A stretch of DNA of 64,000 nucleotides from Anaerolineaceae bacterium (GCA_002702705.1 PABH01000035.1:40165-104164); one strand, 5' to 3'; numbered from the stretch's first letter, positions 15,034 through 23,686 are shown. A program made the numbers and translations. Notes: generated from the letters alone by a model not told the origin.

Positions 15034-15066
15034 AAGGCTGGGCTTTTACGCCCAGCCTTTTTTGTT
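15034..15066 (+). terminator. rho-independent terminator
   Basis: AAGGCTGGGC (15034-15043) pairs perfectly with GCCCAGCCTT (15050-15059), with a 6-nt loop and a run of six T. It lies 18 bp after the stop of the secreted-protein gene. Confidence 0.9.
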
Positions 15067-15212
15067 TTAATTATTAATAACAGTATAGCCACTCAAGGAT
15101 TGGAAAATGACATATTGACGGTGATATTGGGGAATGTTACAGCAATATCCATCTTATTATGAGTTTTGTAAAATTTCGCTTGGGCAAAATTTATAAATCA
15201 TTCTGTTTTCCA

Positions 15213-15240
15213 CTATAATTAATTAACACTGGAAAAGGTG
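15213..15240 (+). promoter_or_regulatory. promoter of lipoprotein gene, near-duplicate of 16597-16626
   Basis: CTATAATTAATTAACACTG followed by GAAAAGGTGGG contains a perfect TATAAT (15214-15219). The same 19-base string followed by CAAAAAGTGGGG precedes the next gene, so the two promoters are duplicated. Confidence 0.65.
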
Positions 15241-15249
15241 GGAAAAGAA

Positions 15250-16464
15250 ATGGATCAGTCACTCAAGAAATTAATGTTCGTTGTAATTTTCTTAATGATT
15301 TTATTGGTTGCATGCCAACCGAAAATCACCAATCAGTCAAACGTAAACCACTTATTACAATCAACCGAAATTCTTATACCTTCGATTAAACCAAGTTCGG
15401 TGGTCAGTGAAACTTCAACTATGGCTACTCCTGATGTTATGCATGAACCCACACAAATGAAAGAGAGTAGGCCAATTCCTACTTTGATAGAAAGATTCTC
15501 AAAATCCTCTTCATTAAGAGGAAAACTAATTATTAAAGATGAACAAAGTCATTTTATGCTCGATTTTGATCAAGGTGAGATTCTAAATCTACATAGTAGT
15601 AATGATTGTGATATTTACCAATATGATTCTAATGTGGTTTGTTTGAGTAATGGTACGCTTATTCATTTTCGAGAAAACCAATCTTTAACCACTTTATTAA
15701 GTGGAAGTTTTACAAAAAAACATTTAAACTCAGATTTTTTGGCGTTATTTGAAAATTTAGAGAATTATAAAACGAATATCTATGCCTATTCATTAGTTGA
15801 CGATACACTCCAAAAAATCTATTCATTAGACCTACTAAAAGAAAGCTGGTTGGTATTGCCAAAACTCTCCAATAACATAATGAAAATAGCTGGAGTAAAA
15901 TATATTGGTCCTTGGAACAATGAATTATCCTTGCTCGATTTGCAAAATAATGAAGAGTACAGGATGAATACTCAGCCGCCTTTTTTTATGACCTATAATG
16001 TGACTTGGTCTCCAACAGATAAATATATTTTGGTTGGTGCTTCCGATGTACATACTGAAATCGGCTTCTGTAGTAATCGCTTGATTGTATATGAAACCAA
16101 TGAATTTTCAAAAATATATGATTTTATTAATAAAGAAATAAAATGTTTTGATGATTTCGATAAGTATGCATATTTAATCTCTTCTTCGATTTGGTCACCG
16201 GATGAAACAAAACTTGCCTTGGTTGCAGACAATCAATATCTTTGTATTGGAGATTTACCTAACCAATCCATACCATGTATGAATATGGGAAATCAGGTAT
16301 TAAGTGTGGCATGGTCACTTGACATGAAATATGTTGCCGTCCTTACAGAGAATACCGATAAACAAATTGTCATATTAGATATAGAAACAAAAGAAATAGT
16401 CTTTACCTACTTAATAGAGAATGAATTGACAGGTAAACGGTTCGCAATGGATTGGCAAAAATGA
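15250..16464 (+). CDS. lipoprotein with beta-propeller-like repeats
   Basis: A 404-residue protein with a signal sequence and lipobox (MILLVAC, Cys near residue 21). A Ser/Thr-rich linker follows, then repeats containing WSPTDKYILVGASD, WSPDETKLALVADN and AWSLDMKYVAVLTE, typical of WD40/TolB-type blades. The ATG at 15250 is preferred to the GTG at 15238, which overlaps the GGTGGG ribosome site. Base composition is clearly more AT-rich than the sugar cluster, and the next gene is of similar type with a duplicated promoter. Function is unknown; it is probably displayed on the cell surface. Confidence 0.75.
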   Translation: MDQSLKKLMFVVIFLMILLVACQPKITNQSNVNHLLQSTEILIPSIKPSSVVSETSTMATPDVMHEPTQMKESRPIPTLIERFSKSSSLRGKLIIKDEQSHFMLDFDQGEILNLHSSNDCDIYQYDSNVVCLSNGTLIHFRENQSLTTLLSGSFTKKHLNSDFLALFENLENYKTNIYAYSLVDDTLQKIYSLDLLKESWLVLPKLSNNIMKIAGVKYIGPWNNELSLLDLQNNEEYRMNTQPPFFMTYNVTWSPTDKYILVGASDVHTEIGFCSNRLIVYETNEFSKIYDFINKEIKCFDDFDKYAYLISSSIWSPDETKLALVADNQYLCIGDLPNQSIPCMNMGNQVLSVAWSLDMKYVAVLTENTDKQIVILDIETKEIVFTYLIENELTGKRFAMDWQK

Positions 16465-16596
16465 TCTTTTATATAAATAGAATTAAGCTGATTGGAATAT
16501 TATCAAAAAGTATTGCAATATCTGGGTGAAAAACAATAAAAAAGGGAATTGTATGGTCAAAAAACAAAACGGTTTTGTTAAAAATATGATTTACCC

Positions 16597-16626
16597 CTAT
16601 AATTAATTAACACTGCAAAAAGTGGG
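16597..16626 (+). promoter_or_regulatory. promoter of the PQQ-like propeller gene, near-duplicate of 15213-15240
   Basis: TATAAT at 16598-16603 with a plausible -35 TTGTTA at 16575-16580 (17-bp spacer). It shares CTATAATTAATTAACACTG with the promoter at 15213. Confidence 0.65.
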
Positions 16627-16656
16627 GTTATAAATATTAGAATTGGAATCATTAAC

Positions 16657-17757
16657 TTGAACTATAAAAAAATCGTTTTAATCCTATTGTTTTTAATTCT
16701 TGTTTTTTTCGTGGGCAAAAATCTGTTATATAAAGATGCTAATTCTGAACCATACCACGAAATTTGGAGAATAAACCTTAAAGAAATAATTACGAAAAAT
16801 CCTGTTGTAGATGGGGAATTTGTTTATGTTCAAACATTCACCCAACTTTTTAAGATAAACAAAGATGGAAACGTGGTATGGAAACAAGAAATAAAAACAA
16901 ATCGGAGTTTTGTTTCACCAGTAGTTAGTCAAAATTTACTTATCGTAGTGGATAATATTGGCGCTATTTATGCATTTGATAAAAATAATGGTAGTTTGAT
17001 TTGGCGTCATGCGGAGAAGAATTTTACAGGAGAATCTACCGTAACTGTTGATCAGGTTTCCGTTTTTGGGGACAGTGTTTATGTTGTTTATTTTAGTTTG
17101 AATATTAAAGCATTCGATTTAAAAACAGGTTCTGAGAAATGGTTAATATCTGTTCCAGGAAGATCTTCTCCAGATATGGATGTAAATGAGGATTATATTG
17201 TTTTTGATACTTATAATGATGATGCCATTAATTTTCATGATCCAAAAACCGGTGAGTTTATAAAGAAAGAACCATATGAAGAAAAGTATGTTGTTAGGGA
17301 TTTGATTGTAAATGAAGATTCGTTATTAATATTGTTTAAAGATTATTCGAACAACTGGAAACTAACCGCATATGATCTCAATACTTATGAAGAGACATTT
17401 AATAAATATTTAGAAAGTGATCAATTTAAGTGCTTAACTACTCACAATGGGGAATTGTATGTGTTTGGTGAAAGTAGTTATAAGATAAATTTTGAAACCA
17501 ATGAGATTTTGTGGAAAAATGAAATTGTTTTGGAAACCTGTCCTGTTTTTGTAAATGAAAAAATTCTATTATCGAAAAATGATTTTGGTCGTGGCGTGAT
17601 TATTGACCGACGGACAGGCAAATTAATTGAAAAACTTTCTTATCCTGTTTTTCCACTAAATTTTTTAATAATCGATAAAGTTAATGCTGTCAAATTTCAA
17701 GAAAACGTATTGTTTCCTTATCATTCAAAATTGGTTTTGTTGGACTTGAATAACTGA
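16657..17757 (+). CDS. membrane-anchored PQQ-like beta-propeller protein
   Basis: A 366-residue protein starting at TTG 16657 (MNYKKIVLILLFLILVFFVG). One N-terminal membrane helix is followed by repeats of the pyrrolo-quinoline-quinone-like propeller type: KINKDGNVVWKQE, AFDKNNGSLIWRH, AFDLKTGSEKWL. Proteins of this kind act as scaffolds or sensors; no catalytic residues are apparent. The gene is AT-rich and has the same kind of promoter as the neighbouring lipoprotein, suggesting joint control or joint acquisition. The ribosome site is weak. It is convergent with the histidine kinase gene. Confidence 0.72.
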   Translation: MNYKKIVLILLFLILVFFVGKNLLYKDANSEPYHEIWRINLKEIITKNPVVDGEFVYVQTFTQLFKINKDGNVVWKQEIKTNRSFVSPVVSQNLLIVVDNIGAIYAFDKNNGSLIWRHAEKNFTGESTVTVDQVSVFGDSVYVVYFSLNIKAFDLKTGSEKWLISVPGRSSPDMDVNEDYIVFDTYNDDAINFHDPKTGEFIKKEPYEEKYVVRDLIVNEDSLLILFKDYSNNWKLTAYDLNTYEETFNKYLESDQFKCLTTHNGELYVFGESSYKINFETNEILWKNEIVLETCPVFVNEKILLSKNDFGRGVIIDRRTGKLIEKLSYPVFPLNFLIIDKVNAVKFQENVLFPYHSKLVLLDLNN

Positions 17758-17870
17758 GATTAACTTTGAGGTTAGATTTAATGGTCTTATAAGAGGTCTG
17801 TTCTGAAAAATTTCGCGATTATATGGACCTTAATTTAATTCATTTTGATTCATATTTTCTTTTGACAAAC

Positions 17871-19001
17871 TCACCCCATAACTGGCACCGTAAACCGGAA
17901 AACACTCCCTTTACCCAGCCCTTCACTGAAAGCCTGGATCTGCCCGCCGTGGGCTTCGACCAGGTGTTTGGCGATGGTCAGGCCGATGCCGCTGCCGCCT
18001 TCCGAACGGGCACGGGCACGGTCAGCGCGATAAAAACGGGTGAAGATGTGGGGCAGGTGTTCGGGGGCGATCCCGGCGCCGGTATCCCGGATTTCGACCT
18101 GAAGGTTATTGTTTTTTAACATGGTATGAATGGAGACCTCACCACCAGCCGGGGTATGGCGCAGGGCATTGGTCAGCAGGTTGAGCAAAATCTGTTCCAA
18201 ACGGTCTGGGTCAGCGGAAAGTTGGGGCAGGTCTTGTGTGCTGTGATTCAGCAGGCTGACGCCTTTTTCGTCAAACACGGGGGTCAGGCGTTGGCAGATA
18301 GCCTGACTGAGTTGGTTAAAAGAAACGGGTTTGCGTTCCAGGGTAAAGGCACCACCTTCGATGCGGCTGAGTTCCTGCAAGTCATCCACCAGGCGCTCTA
18401 AACGAGCGGCTTCGTGGTAAATTTGCTGGTAGGTGGTTTCATCGGCGGGTAAGACCCCATCGATTAACCCTTCCATCGAGCCTTTGATGGTGGTCAGAGG
18501 TGTGCGTAATTCGTGGGAGATGTCACCGATCAGCTGCCGGCGTTTGGTTTCGGTTTCTTCCAAGCTGGCGGCCATGTGGTTAAATCCGGCTGCCATACGT
18601 AACAGGTCGTCCATATTTTCTTCGGGTTGGTTTTTGGGCAGGGGAATGCGTTTTTGATAATCCCCGCTGGCGATGCCCTGGGCAGCATGAAAGATCTGGC
18701 GGGCCGGGGCGGTTACCAGACGGCTGATGATCCAACTGGCGATGAGGGTGATCAGCAGGGCAATTGGGACTGCGATCCATAAAGCCTCATTCACGGAGAT
18801 GTTTAACAGGTCATATAATTGGGTGGTCATCATATGCCCACCCATCCCACCGCCCATCATGACCGAGCGCATGGCGTCCATGTGGTTGTCAAAGGCGTTT
18901 GGCAAGGACAGTCTTAAGGTCAGAATCAACATAAAAAAGCTGATGACAACCACCAGGGTAATGGCGATAAAGATTTTCCAGAAAAAATTGATCCGCTGCA
19001 T
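17871..19001 (-). CDS. sensor histidine kinase, Met/His-rich sensor loop
   Basis: A 376-residue membrane kinase. TM1 is about residues 8-29, TM2 73-93, then HAMP (SRLVTAPARQIFHAAQGIASG), the H-box with phospho-acceptor H163 (DISHELRTPLTTIKG), the N-box (LLNLLTNALRHTP) and G-boxes (RDTGAGIAPEHLPHIF, GGSGIGLTIAKHL). The extracytoplasmic loop is only about 43 residues and holds 10 Met and 2 His in residues 40-58 (HMDAMRSVMMGGGMGGHMM), suggesting metal or redox sensing. The start is ATG 19001 with GGAG upstream, 4 bp after the response-regulator stop; the longer frame is out-of-family. It works with the next gene. Confidence 0.9.
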   Translation of the reverse strand: MQRINFFWKIFIAITLVVVISFFMLILTLRLSLPNAFDNHMDAMRSVMMGGGMGGHMMTTQLYDLLNISVNEALWIAVPIALLITLIASWIISRLVTAPARQIFHAAQGIASGDYQKRIPLPKNQPEENMDDLLRMAAGFNHMAASLEETETKRRQLIGDISHELRTPLTTIKGSMEGLIDGVLPADETTYQQIYHEAARLERLVDDLQELSRIEGGAFTLERKPVSFNQLSQAICQRLTPVFDEKGVSLLNHSTQDLPQLSADPDRLEQILLNLLTNALRHTPAGGEVSIHTMLKNNNLQVEIRDTGAGIAPEHLPHIFTRFYRADRARARSEGGSGIGLTIAKHLVEAHGGQIQAFSEGLGKGSVFRFTVPVMG

Positions 19002-19005
19002 GAGG

Positions 19006-19677
19006 TTAACTCCGATCTTCAAAGCGGTATCCGATGCCGCGCACAGTGCTGATAAAGCGGTTGTCCAGTTTGCGGCGGATATTGCCAACATGAACGTCCA
19101 CCACACGGGTTTCACCAAAATAGGAGGTTCCCCAGACCTGTTCCAGCAGCTGCTCCCGGCTGAGGACCTGACCATGATGGCGTAAAAAGGTTAACAGCAG
19201 GTCAAATTCGAGGGTAGTTAAATCCAGCGGCTGGTTTTCCAACCAAACCTGGCGGCTGTCGGGGTCCAGGCGCAGATGTTGGGTGGTGAGCGGGCTGTTT
19301 TTGAGACTGGGAGACTGTAAACGCCGAAGCACGGCTTTAATGCGGGCTACCAGTTCACGCGGACTGAAAGGTTTGGTGAGGTAATCATCCCCACCGACCG
19401 AAAGACCGATCACCTTATCGGTTTCTTCGTTTTTGGCAGTCAAAAGGATGACATATACATCCGATTCGCGGCGTAAATGGCTTAACACTTCCAGACCATC
19501 CAAACCAGGCAGCATGATGTCCAGCAGGATGATATCCGGCTTAAAAGAGCGGGCGGCTTGCAGGGCTTTGAGGCCATCGTCCGCTTCGTAGATCTGGTAA
19601 CCTTCTTTCCGCAGGTAAGCACTGATCAGGTTCCGGATGCCGGGTTCATCATCAACGATCAAAATTTTTGCTGTCAT
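19006..19677 (-). CDS. OmpR/PhoB-family response regulator
   Basis: A 223-residue regulator with a receiver domain (acidic D9/D10, phosphorylation site D53 in LLDIMLPG, Lys in DDYLTKPF) and a C-terminal winged helix (LEFDLLLTFLRHHGQVLSREQ, then VDVHVGNIRRKLD). It is co-transcribed with the kinase gene, which follows it by 4 bp. OmpR-type proteins bind direct repeats with an 11-bp period, and exactly such repeats occur before the two secreted-protein genes at 14527 and 20380. They are the likely targets. I see no such repeat before this gene itself. Confidence 0.93.
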   Translation of the reverse strand: MTAKILIVDDEPGIRNLISAYLRKEGYQIYEADDGLKALQAARSFKPDIILLDIMLPGLDGLEVLSHLRRESDVYVILLTAKNEETDKVIGLSVGGDDYLTKPFSPRELVARIKAVLRRLQSPSLKNSPLTTQHLRLDPDSRQVWLENQPLDLTTLEFDLLLTFLRHHGQVLSREQLLEQVWGTSYFGETRVVDVHVGNIRRKLDNRFISTVRGIGYRFEDRS

Positions 19678-19756
19678 GGCTGGGATTGTTTTCCTTTCTG
19701 TTTAAATTTTATCGTAGCATATTTAAGCAGGTTGGTAAATAAAAGGTCTTTAATCA

Positions 19757-19784
19757 CCAAACCGGCCAGTGAAAGCCGGTTTGG
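19757..19784 (-). terminator. hairpin downstream of the second secreted-protein gene
   Basis: CCAAACCGGC (19757-19766) and GCCGGTTTGG (19775-19784) form a perfect 10-bp stem with an 8-nt loop. It lies between the stop at 19811 and the response-regulator start. The T tract is poor on the minus strand, so termination may be partial. Confidence 0.5.
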
Positions 19785-19810
19785 GTTGTACTTTAGGAAA
19801 ATATCAACTG

Positions 19811-20380
19811 CTAAAAATCGGATCGATCCCAGAACATACCGGGGCCAAAATCGCCACCATGGCAGCCCTGACCATATCCTGGCGTTTCACCGTCTGACCA
19901 ATTTCCGTGCATTCGACCGTAAGGCATACCCTGGAAACCTTCAGCACCGTTTTCACCCCAGAAAGATTCATGAACCTGTTCCATCAGGGTTTGTAAATCT
20001 TCTTCGGTTAATCCAGCGTCAAGGGCGATTTCAAAATGGTGTTCACCATCAGCCAATCGTTGGTTAATTTCTTCCACCGATAAACCGGTTGCATCAGCTA
20101 AAGCCTGTGTCATCGTGTCGTGCATGGGGCCAAACTCACCGTCTCCGGCAAATCCGGGGCATTCGCCGTTTTCACTAAAACGACCAAAACCCATCATGCC
20201 TCCGTGACCATAACCCCTCATACCGCCGCGGCCAAACCAGCCGTTTTGTTCGCTATTGAATCCGGGGCAGGTGGTTTCACCCGCGGGTGGATTGTTATTT
20301 TGTGCGTTGACCACAAAGGCGGTTCCGGCAATGGCCAGTACGGCGATAAATATTCCTAAAAATAAAAATGCTTTTTTCAT
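19811..20380 (-). CDS. small secreted Gly/Met/His-rich protein, paralogue of 14527-15015
   Basis: A 189-residue exported protein. The signal peptide (MKKAFLFLGIFIAVLAIAGT, ending VVNA-QN near residue 26) is followed by a Gly/Met/His-rich stretch (GRGGMRGYGHGGMMGFGRF) and the shared helical module (ALADATGLSVEEINQRLADG, IALDAGLTEEDLQTL). The C-terminus is again Gly/His-rich. AGGAG precedes the ATG. It lies directly upstream of, and on the same strand as, the two-component system, whose sensor loop is also Met/His-rich, so a metal-related or envelope-stress role similar to Spy/CpxP is conceivable but unproven. Confidence 0.8.
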   Translation of the reverse strand: MKKAFLFLGIFIAVLAIAGTAFVVNAQNNNPPAGETTCPGFNSEQNGWFGRGGMRGYGHGGMMGFGRFSENGECPGFAGDGEFGPMHDTMTQALADATGLSVEEINQRLADGEHHFEIALDAGLTEEDLQTLMEQVHESFWGENGAEGFQGMPYGRMHGNWSDGETPGYGQGCHGGDFGPGMFWDRSDF

Positions 20381-20415
20381 ACATCAACTCCTGTTTTGTA
20401 ACTTGATCTATTCTT

Positions 20416-20448
20416 ATCATAATGGATGTATGTAAAGGAATTGTAAAG
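20416..20448 (-). promoter_or_regulatory. response-regulator direct repeat plus -10 box (secreted protein 2)
   Basis: On the minus strand CTTTACA-ATTC-CTTTACA is followed after 9 nt by TATGAT (20421-20416). Repeat period (11 bp), spacing to the -10 and the -10 itself are identical to those at 14440-14475. Confidence 0.72.
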
Positions 20449-21161
20449 ATTATCAAAAGAAAGATAAAAGAAAATCGTTTTAGATTGTTTCAGTCGCTTC
20501 GATTGGAAAATTGTAGTGTATCAGGCAAAATAAGCTAAAATCGCTCCTTCGTTATGACAGAAAAAGTTGAAACCGAATGGATGTTTTGAGTGACTTGCCG
20601 AAACCTTTGAAAAGTTTTATTTTGAGGATCATGCTGCTTCGAGCCCCAACTCCGGGAGGCGGGGTTCTTCATTTGGACCGGTTTGCTCATCACCTCCCGG
20701 AGGAGTCACGATTCCCGTTAGGGATTGTCAAATTGTCCTACTTGTAAAACGTAATCCATTAGATGATTATTTTGAAAACCGATTTGTAATTAATAAAACC
20801 TTCGAGAGAAGCACTGTTTATTTTGGCAGGACTTCAAACAACCTTCCGAAGGAAAACCCTCCCTCCCGTTGGTGATTGTTAAGGTATCTTTGTTTTGAGT
20901 CTACCCAACGGGAGGGTTGTTAAAATTCCACCGGCCCATATTTTGTCCTTGGCTGATACTCTTTCTCTAAAAGACTCCTATAAAAATGGCGTGAATAAAA
21001 CATAGTATTTCTTTTATAAATTTGCTAGAATAAAAAAACTTAATTTAAGGATTTTACGCACCACGGTTGATTCGGGTTCAATCCAGTGCGTATTTTCTCC
21101 TCATTTTTTTCGGGCGGATCATGAAAGTGATCCGCCCGCACAGTTTCGGGTGATATTTTGG
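20449..21161. other. long intergenic region with three hairpins, no gene seen
   Basis: This 0.7-kb stretch has no convincing coding region. It contains perfect stems CTCCGGGAGG/CCTCCCGGAG (20650-20702, 33-nt loop), CCCTCCCGTTGG/CCAACGGGAGGG (20861-20916, 32-nt loop) and CGGGCGGATC/GATCCGCCCG (21111-21138). A looser one, ACGCAC/GTGCGT (21056-21091), is followed by TATTTT. The first two resemble the REP-like hairpins in style, though not in sequence. Confidence 0.6.
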
Positions 21162-21162
21162 A

Positions 21163-21191
21163 TTGACTTCACCCCCTGGCTCGGGCATAAT
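21163..21191 (+). promoter_or_regulatory. promoter of the nucleotide-sugar dehydratase gene
   Basis: TTGACT (21163-21168), a 17-bp spacer and CATAAT (21186-21191) form a strong sigma70-type promoter, 36 bp before the ATG. Confidence 0.65.
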
Positions 21192-21227
21192 CAAAACGAT
21201 CACATGAATTTTCCAGGAGGAAACCCG

Positions 21228-22247
21228 ATGGCAAAACTCTTCGTAACCGGCGGCGCTGGTTTTATTGGTTCAAATTTTATCCGGTATTGGTTGGAAAAAT
21301 ATCCGGAAGATGAGATCATTAATTATGATGTGTTAACCTATTCCGGTAATTTGGCCAACCTGTTTGATGTGGAAGAAAAATTTGGCGACCGTTATTTGTT
21401 CGTACGGGGTGATATCGGTAACTACCTTTTTGCCCGTCATTTGTTTGATCAATACCACCCGGATATGATTGTTAATTTTGCGGCAGAGTCGCACAATAGT
21501 TATGCCATCACCAACCCCGGTATCTTTTTTGAAACGAATGTGGTTGGTACCCAGCGTTTATTACAAGCTGCCCTGGATGCAAAAGTACCGCGTTTTCATC
21601 ACATCTCCACCTGTGAAGTTTATGGTGATCTGCCGCTGGATTCGGACCGTACCTTTAAAGAAGGCGATGCTTTTCATGCGCGCACCCCTTATAATGCTGC
21701 CAAAGCGGGCTCCGACCTGGCGGTGCGGGCTTATTTTGAAACCTTTCATCTACCGGTCACCATTTCGAACTGTTCCAATAACTATGGTCCATATCAATTC
21801 CCGGAAAAAGTTATTCCTTATTTTGCGGCTTTGTTAATGGATAACAAACCAATGACCCTTTATAAAAACAGCAAAAACAGGCGGGAGTGGCTGCATGTTT
21901 TGGATCACTGCCGGGCAATTGACCTGGTTTTGAAAAAAGGAAAAATCGGGGAAACCTACCATGTTGGCAGCGGCCTGGAAGTGGATGTGGAAGAAATTGC
22001 GGACCGGTTGTTAAATATTTTTGGATTGGATCATTCTTATAAACAATATATTCCTGACCGTCCGGGTCATGACAGGCGATATCTGTTAGATTCCAGTAAG
22101 ATTCGGGAGGAATTGGGTTGGCAGTCCCAGGTTGAATTTGAATCCGGCTTCGCGGAAACCATTCAGTGGTATCGTGACCATGAAGATTGGTGGCGGCCGT
22201 TAATGGGGCGTTCTCCGGTTAAGGAAGATTCCTGGAAGACGGCGTAA
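21228..22247 (+). CDS. dTDP-glucose 4,6-dehydratase-like SDR, unusual active site
   Basis: A 339-residue extended short-chain dehydrogenase. It has the NAD site (VTGGAGFIGSNFI), the YxxxK pair Y155/K159 (YNAAK), FAAESH, NNYGPYQFPEKVIP and REWLHVLDHCRAIDLVL, all as in RmlB. Two key places differ: the catalytic STDEVYG reads STCEVYG, so the general-acid Asp is C129, and SHVDRSI reads SHNSYAI. It may therefore dehydrate a different sugar nucleotide or act as an epimerase. ATG 21228 has AGGAGG 7 nt upstream; the longer frame to 21150 runs through the promoter and is rejected. The next gene follows at 25 bp. Confidence 0.82.
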   Translation: MAKLFVTGGAGFIGSNFIRYWLEKYPEDEIINYDVLTYSGNLANLFDVEEKFGDRYLFVRGDIGNYLFARHLFDQYHPDMIVNFAAESHNSYAITNPGIFFETNVVGTQRLLQAALDAKVPRFHHISTCEVYGDLPLDSDRTFKEGDAFHARTPYNAAKAGSDLAVRAYFETFHLPVTISNCSNNYGPYQFPEKVIPYFAALLMDNKPMTLYKNSKNRREWLHVLDHCRAIDLVLKKGKIGETYHVGSGLEVDVEEIADRLLNIFGLDHSYKQYIPDRPGHDRRYLLDSSKIREELGWQSQVEFESGFAETIQWYRDHEDWWRPLMGRSPVKEDSWKTA

Positions 22248-22272
22248 AAATCTTTCCGATCACAGGGTTTTC

Positions 22273-23256
22273 ATGAATGTTCATTACCTGCATCCACCCA
22301 GCGAGCCTGGTTTATTAAGTCAGTTTATAGATGATCTGTCTTCTTGCATTCAGTTAACCACCGGAGAAGATAACCCGGCTCGGTTTGATTGTGATGTATT
22401 AATTGAGGGCAGGCCGCCGGATGAACTTCTGGCTGGTAATCCGCATTTAAAAGCGGTGGTTATTCCGTTTGCCGGTTTGCCGCCAGTTACCCGCGAACGA
22501 TGTCAACGGTATCCCAACCTGTCTGTTTATAATCTGCATCATAACGCCATCATTACGGCCGAGATGGCGATCACATTAATGCTTTCCGCAGCCCGTTTTG
22601 TGGTGCGGTATGATCGCGGCATCCGAAACCATGATTGGTCGCTTCGTTATCAAGATGAACGACCTTCTCTTCTTTTACACGGTAAAAAGGTGGTATTGCT
22701 CGGGTACGGCGCGATCGGAAAACATGTGGCGAGGGTCTGCCTGGCATTGGGGATGCAAGTAGAAGCTATTAAACGGCATGTCGTTACAGAAGGAGAAGCG
22801 TTTGATGGCATTCCCTGTTTTTCAACGGCGCAATTGGAACAGCGCCTGGTGGACGCTGCTGTGATGATGGTGGTTTGTCCGCTGACCGATGAAACAAGGG
22901 GTTTAATCGGGGAAAAACAACTGCAAATGATGCCCGCTGGTGGGGTTTTGGTAAATGTTGGGCGGGCAGAAATCGTGGATCAGGAAGCTTTATATCGGGT
23001 TTTATCCAGCGGTCACCTGGCAGCCGCCGGGTTGGATGTCTGGTACAACTATCCTGAAACAAAAACCGACCGGGTCAATACCAAACCAGCAGACTTTCCA
23101 TTTTGGGAGATGGATCAGGTTATTCTCAGTCCGCACCGTGGGGGACATACACAAGAAACGGAATTACTGCGCATGCAGCACCTGGCGGTCTTGTTAAACC
23201 AGCTTGCGGAAGGGCAAGATCTCATTCAGCCAATCAATTTATCACTTGGCTATTAA
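22273..23256 (+). CDS. D-isomer-specific 2-hydroxyacid dehydrogenase
   Basis: A 327-residue NAD(P)-dependent dehydrogenase that interconverts 2-keto and D-2-hydroxy acids. The NAD motif GYGAIGKHVARV is present, and the catalytic Arg (VNVGRAEIVD), Glu region (HLAAAGLDVWYNYPET) and His (LSPHRGG) are in order. The N-terminal substrate domain is short. It is probably co-transcribed with the sugar dehydratase 25 bp upstream, although there is no obvious metabolic link. The substrate cannot be told: phosphoglycerate and glyoxylate reductases look alike here. Confidence 0.85.
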   Translation: MNVHYLHPPSEPGLLSQFIDDLSSCIQLTTGEDNPARFDCDVLIEGRPPDELLAGNPHLKAVVIPFAGLPPVTRERCQRYPNLSVYNLHHNAIITAEMAITLMLSAARFVVRYDRGIRNHDWSLRYQDERPSLLLHGKKVVLLGYGAIGKHVARVCLALGMQVEAIKRHVVTEGEAFDGIPCFSTAQLEQRLVDAAVMMVVCPLTDETRGLIGEKQLQMMPAGGVLVNVGRAEIVDQEALYRVLSSGHLAAAGLDVWYNYPETKTDRVNTKPADFPFWEMDQVILSPHRGGHTQETELLRMQHLAVLLNQLAEGQDLIQPINLSLGY

Positions 23257-23559
23257 TATGTAGAATTTGTCAGGTTGTTACCGCAGGGGGGAAACTACTT
23301 ATATGGGATATGGATTTTCCCCATTGTTGGTTAAGGTTAAGTTCATTAATATTAACTTTAGTCGATTGGGATGATTTATTAAAAATTTTGGTTTTATACC
23401 AATGAAGGGTTCTCTTTTGAACTGGTTTTTTTATGAGATTACCTGTTTCAGCCAGATGAAATTCATTTATGGGAAATGGATATCCCTAAAAATAATTGGA
23501 AATAAGGCACAAGAAATCAAATCGAATCAAAAAAAGTGAAAAACAATAAATTTGTTAAT

Positions 23560-23655
23560 AAAGAGCTGAGTCTGCGAGAGGACAAACATGGGGGAGAACA
23601 GCAGGAATGTTTTACCATCGGGGAACAGGTATAAACACCGGACTCAGCTCTTTTC
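23560..23655 (+). ncRNA. candidate structured RNA closed by a 13-bp stem
   Basis: AAAGAGCTGAGTC (23560-23572) is perfectly complementary to GACTCAGCTCTTT (23641-23653), which is followed by TTC. The enclosed 68 nt are purine-rich and contain smaller possible stems (for example ACATGGG and the GGTATAAACACC hairpin). It lies in a 490-bp gap without genes. I do not recognise a known riboswitch or sRNA family. Strand is assigned only from the T-rich 3' end. Confidence 0.4.
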
Positions 23656-23686
23656 TGGGGGAAATTATTTATCCAAAAAATTAAAA

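Noticed and set aside
23560..23655. c-di-GMP riboswitch controlling the nearby HD-GYP gene
   Set aside because: The conserved core sequences of that riboswitch are not visible, and a minus-strand gene separates it from the HD-GYP gene.
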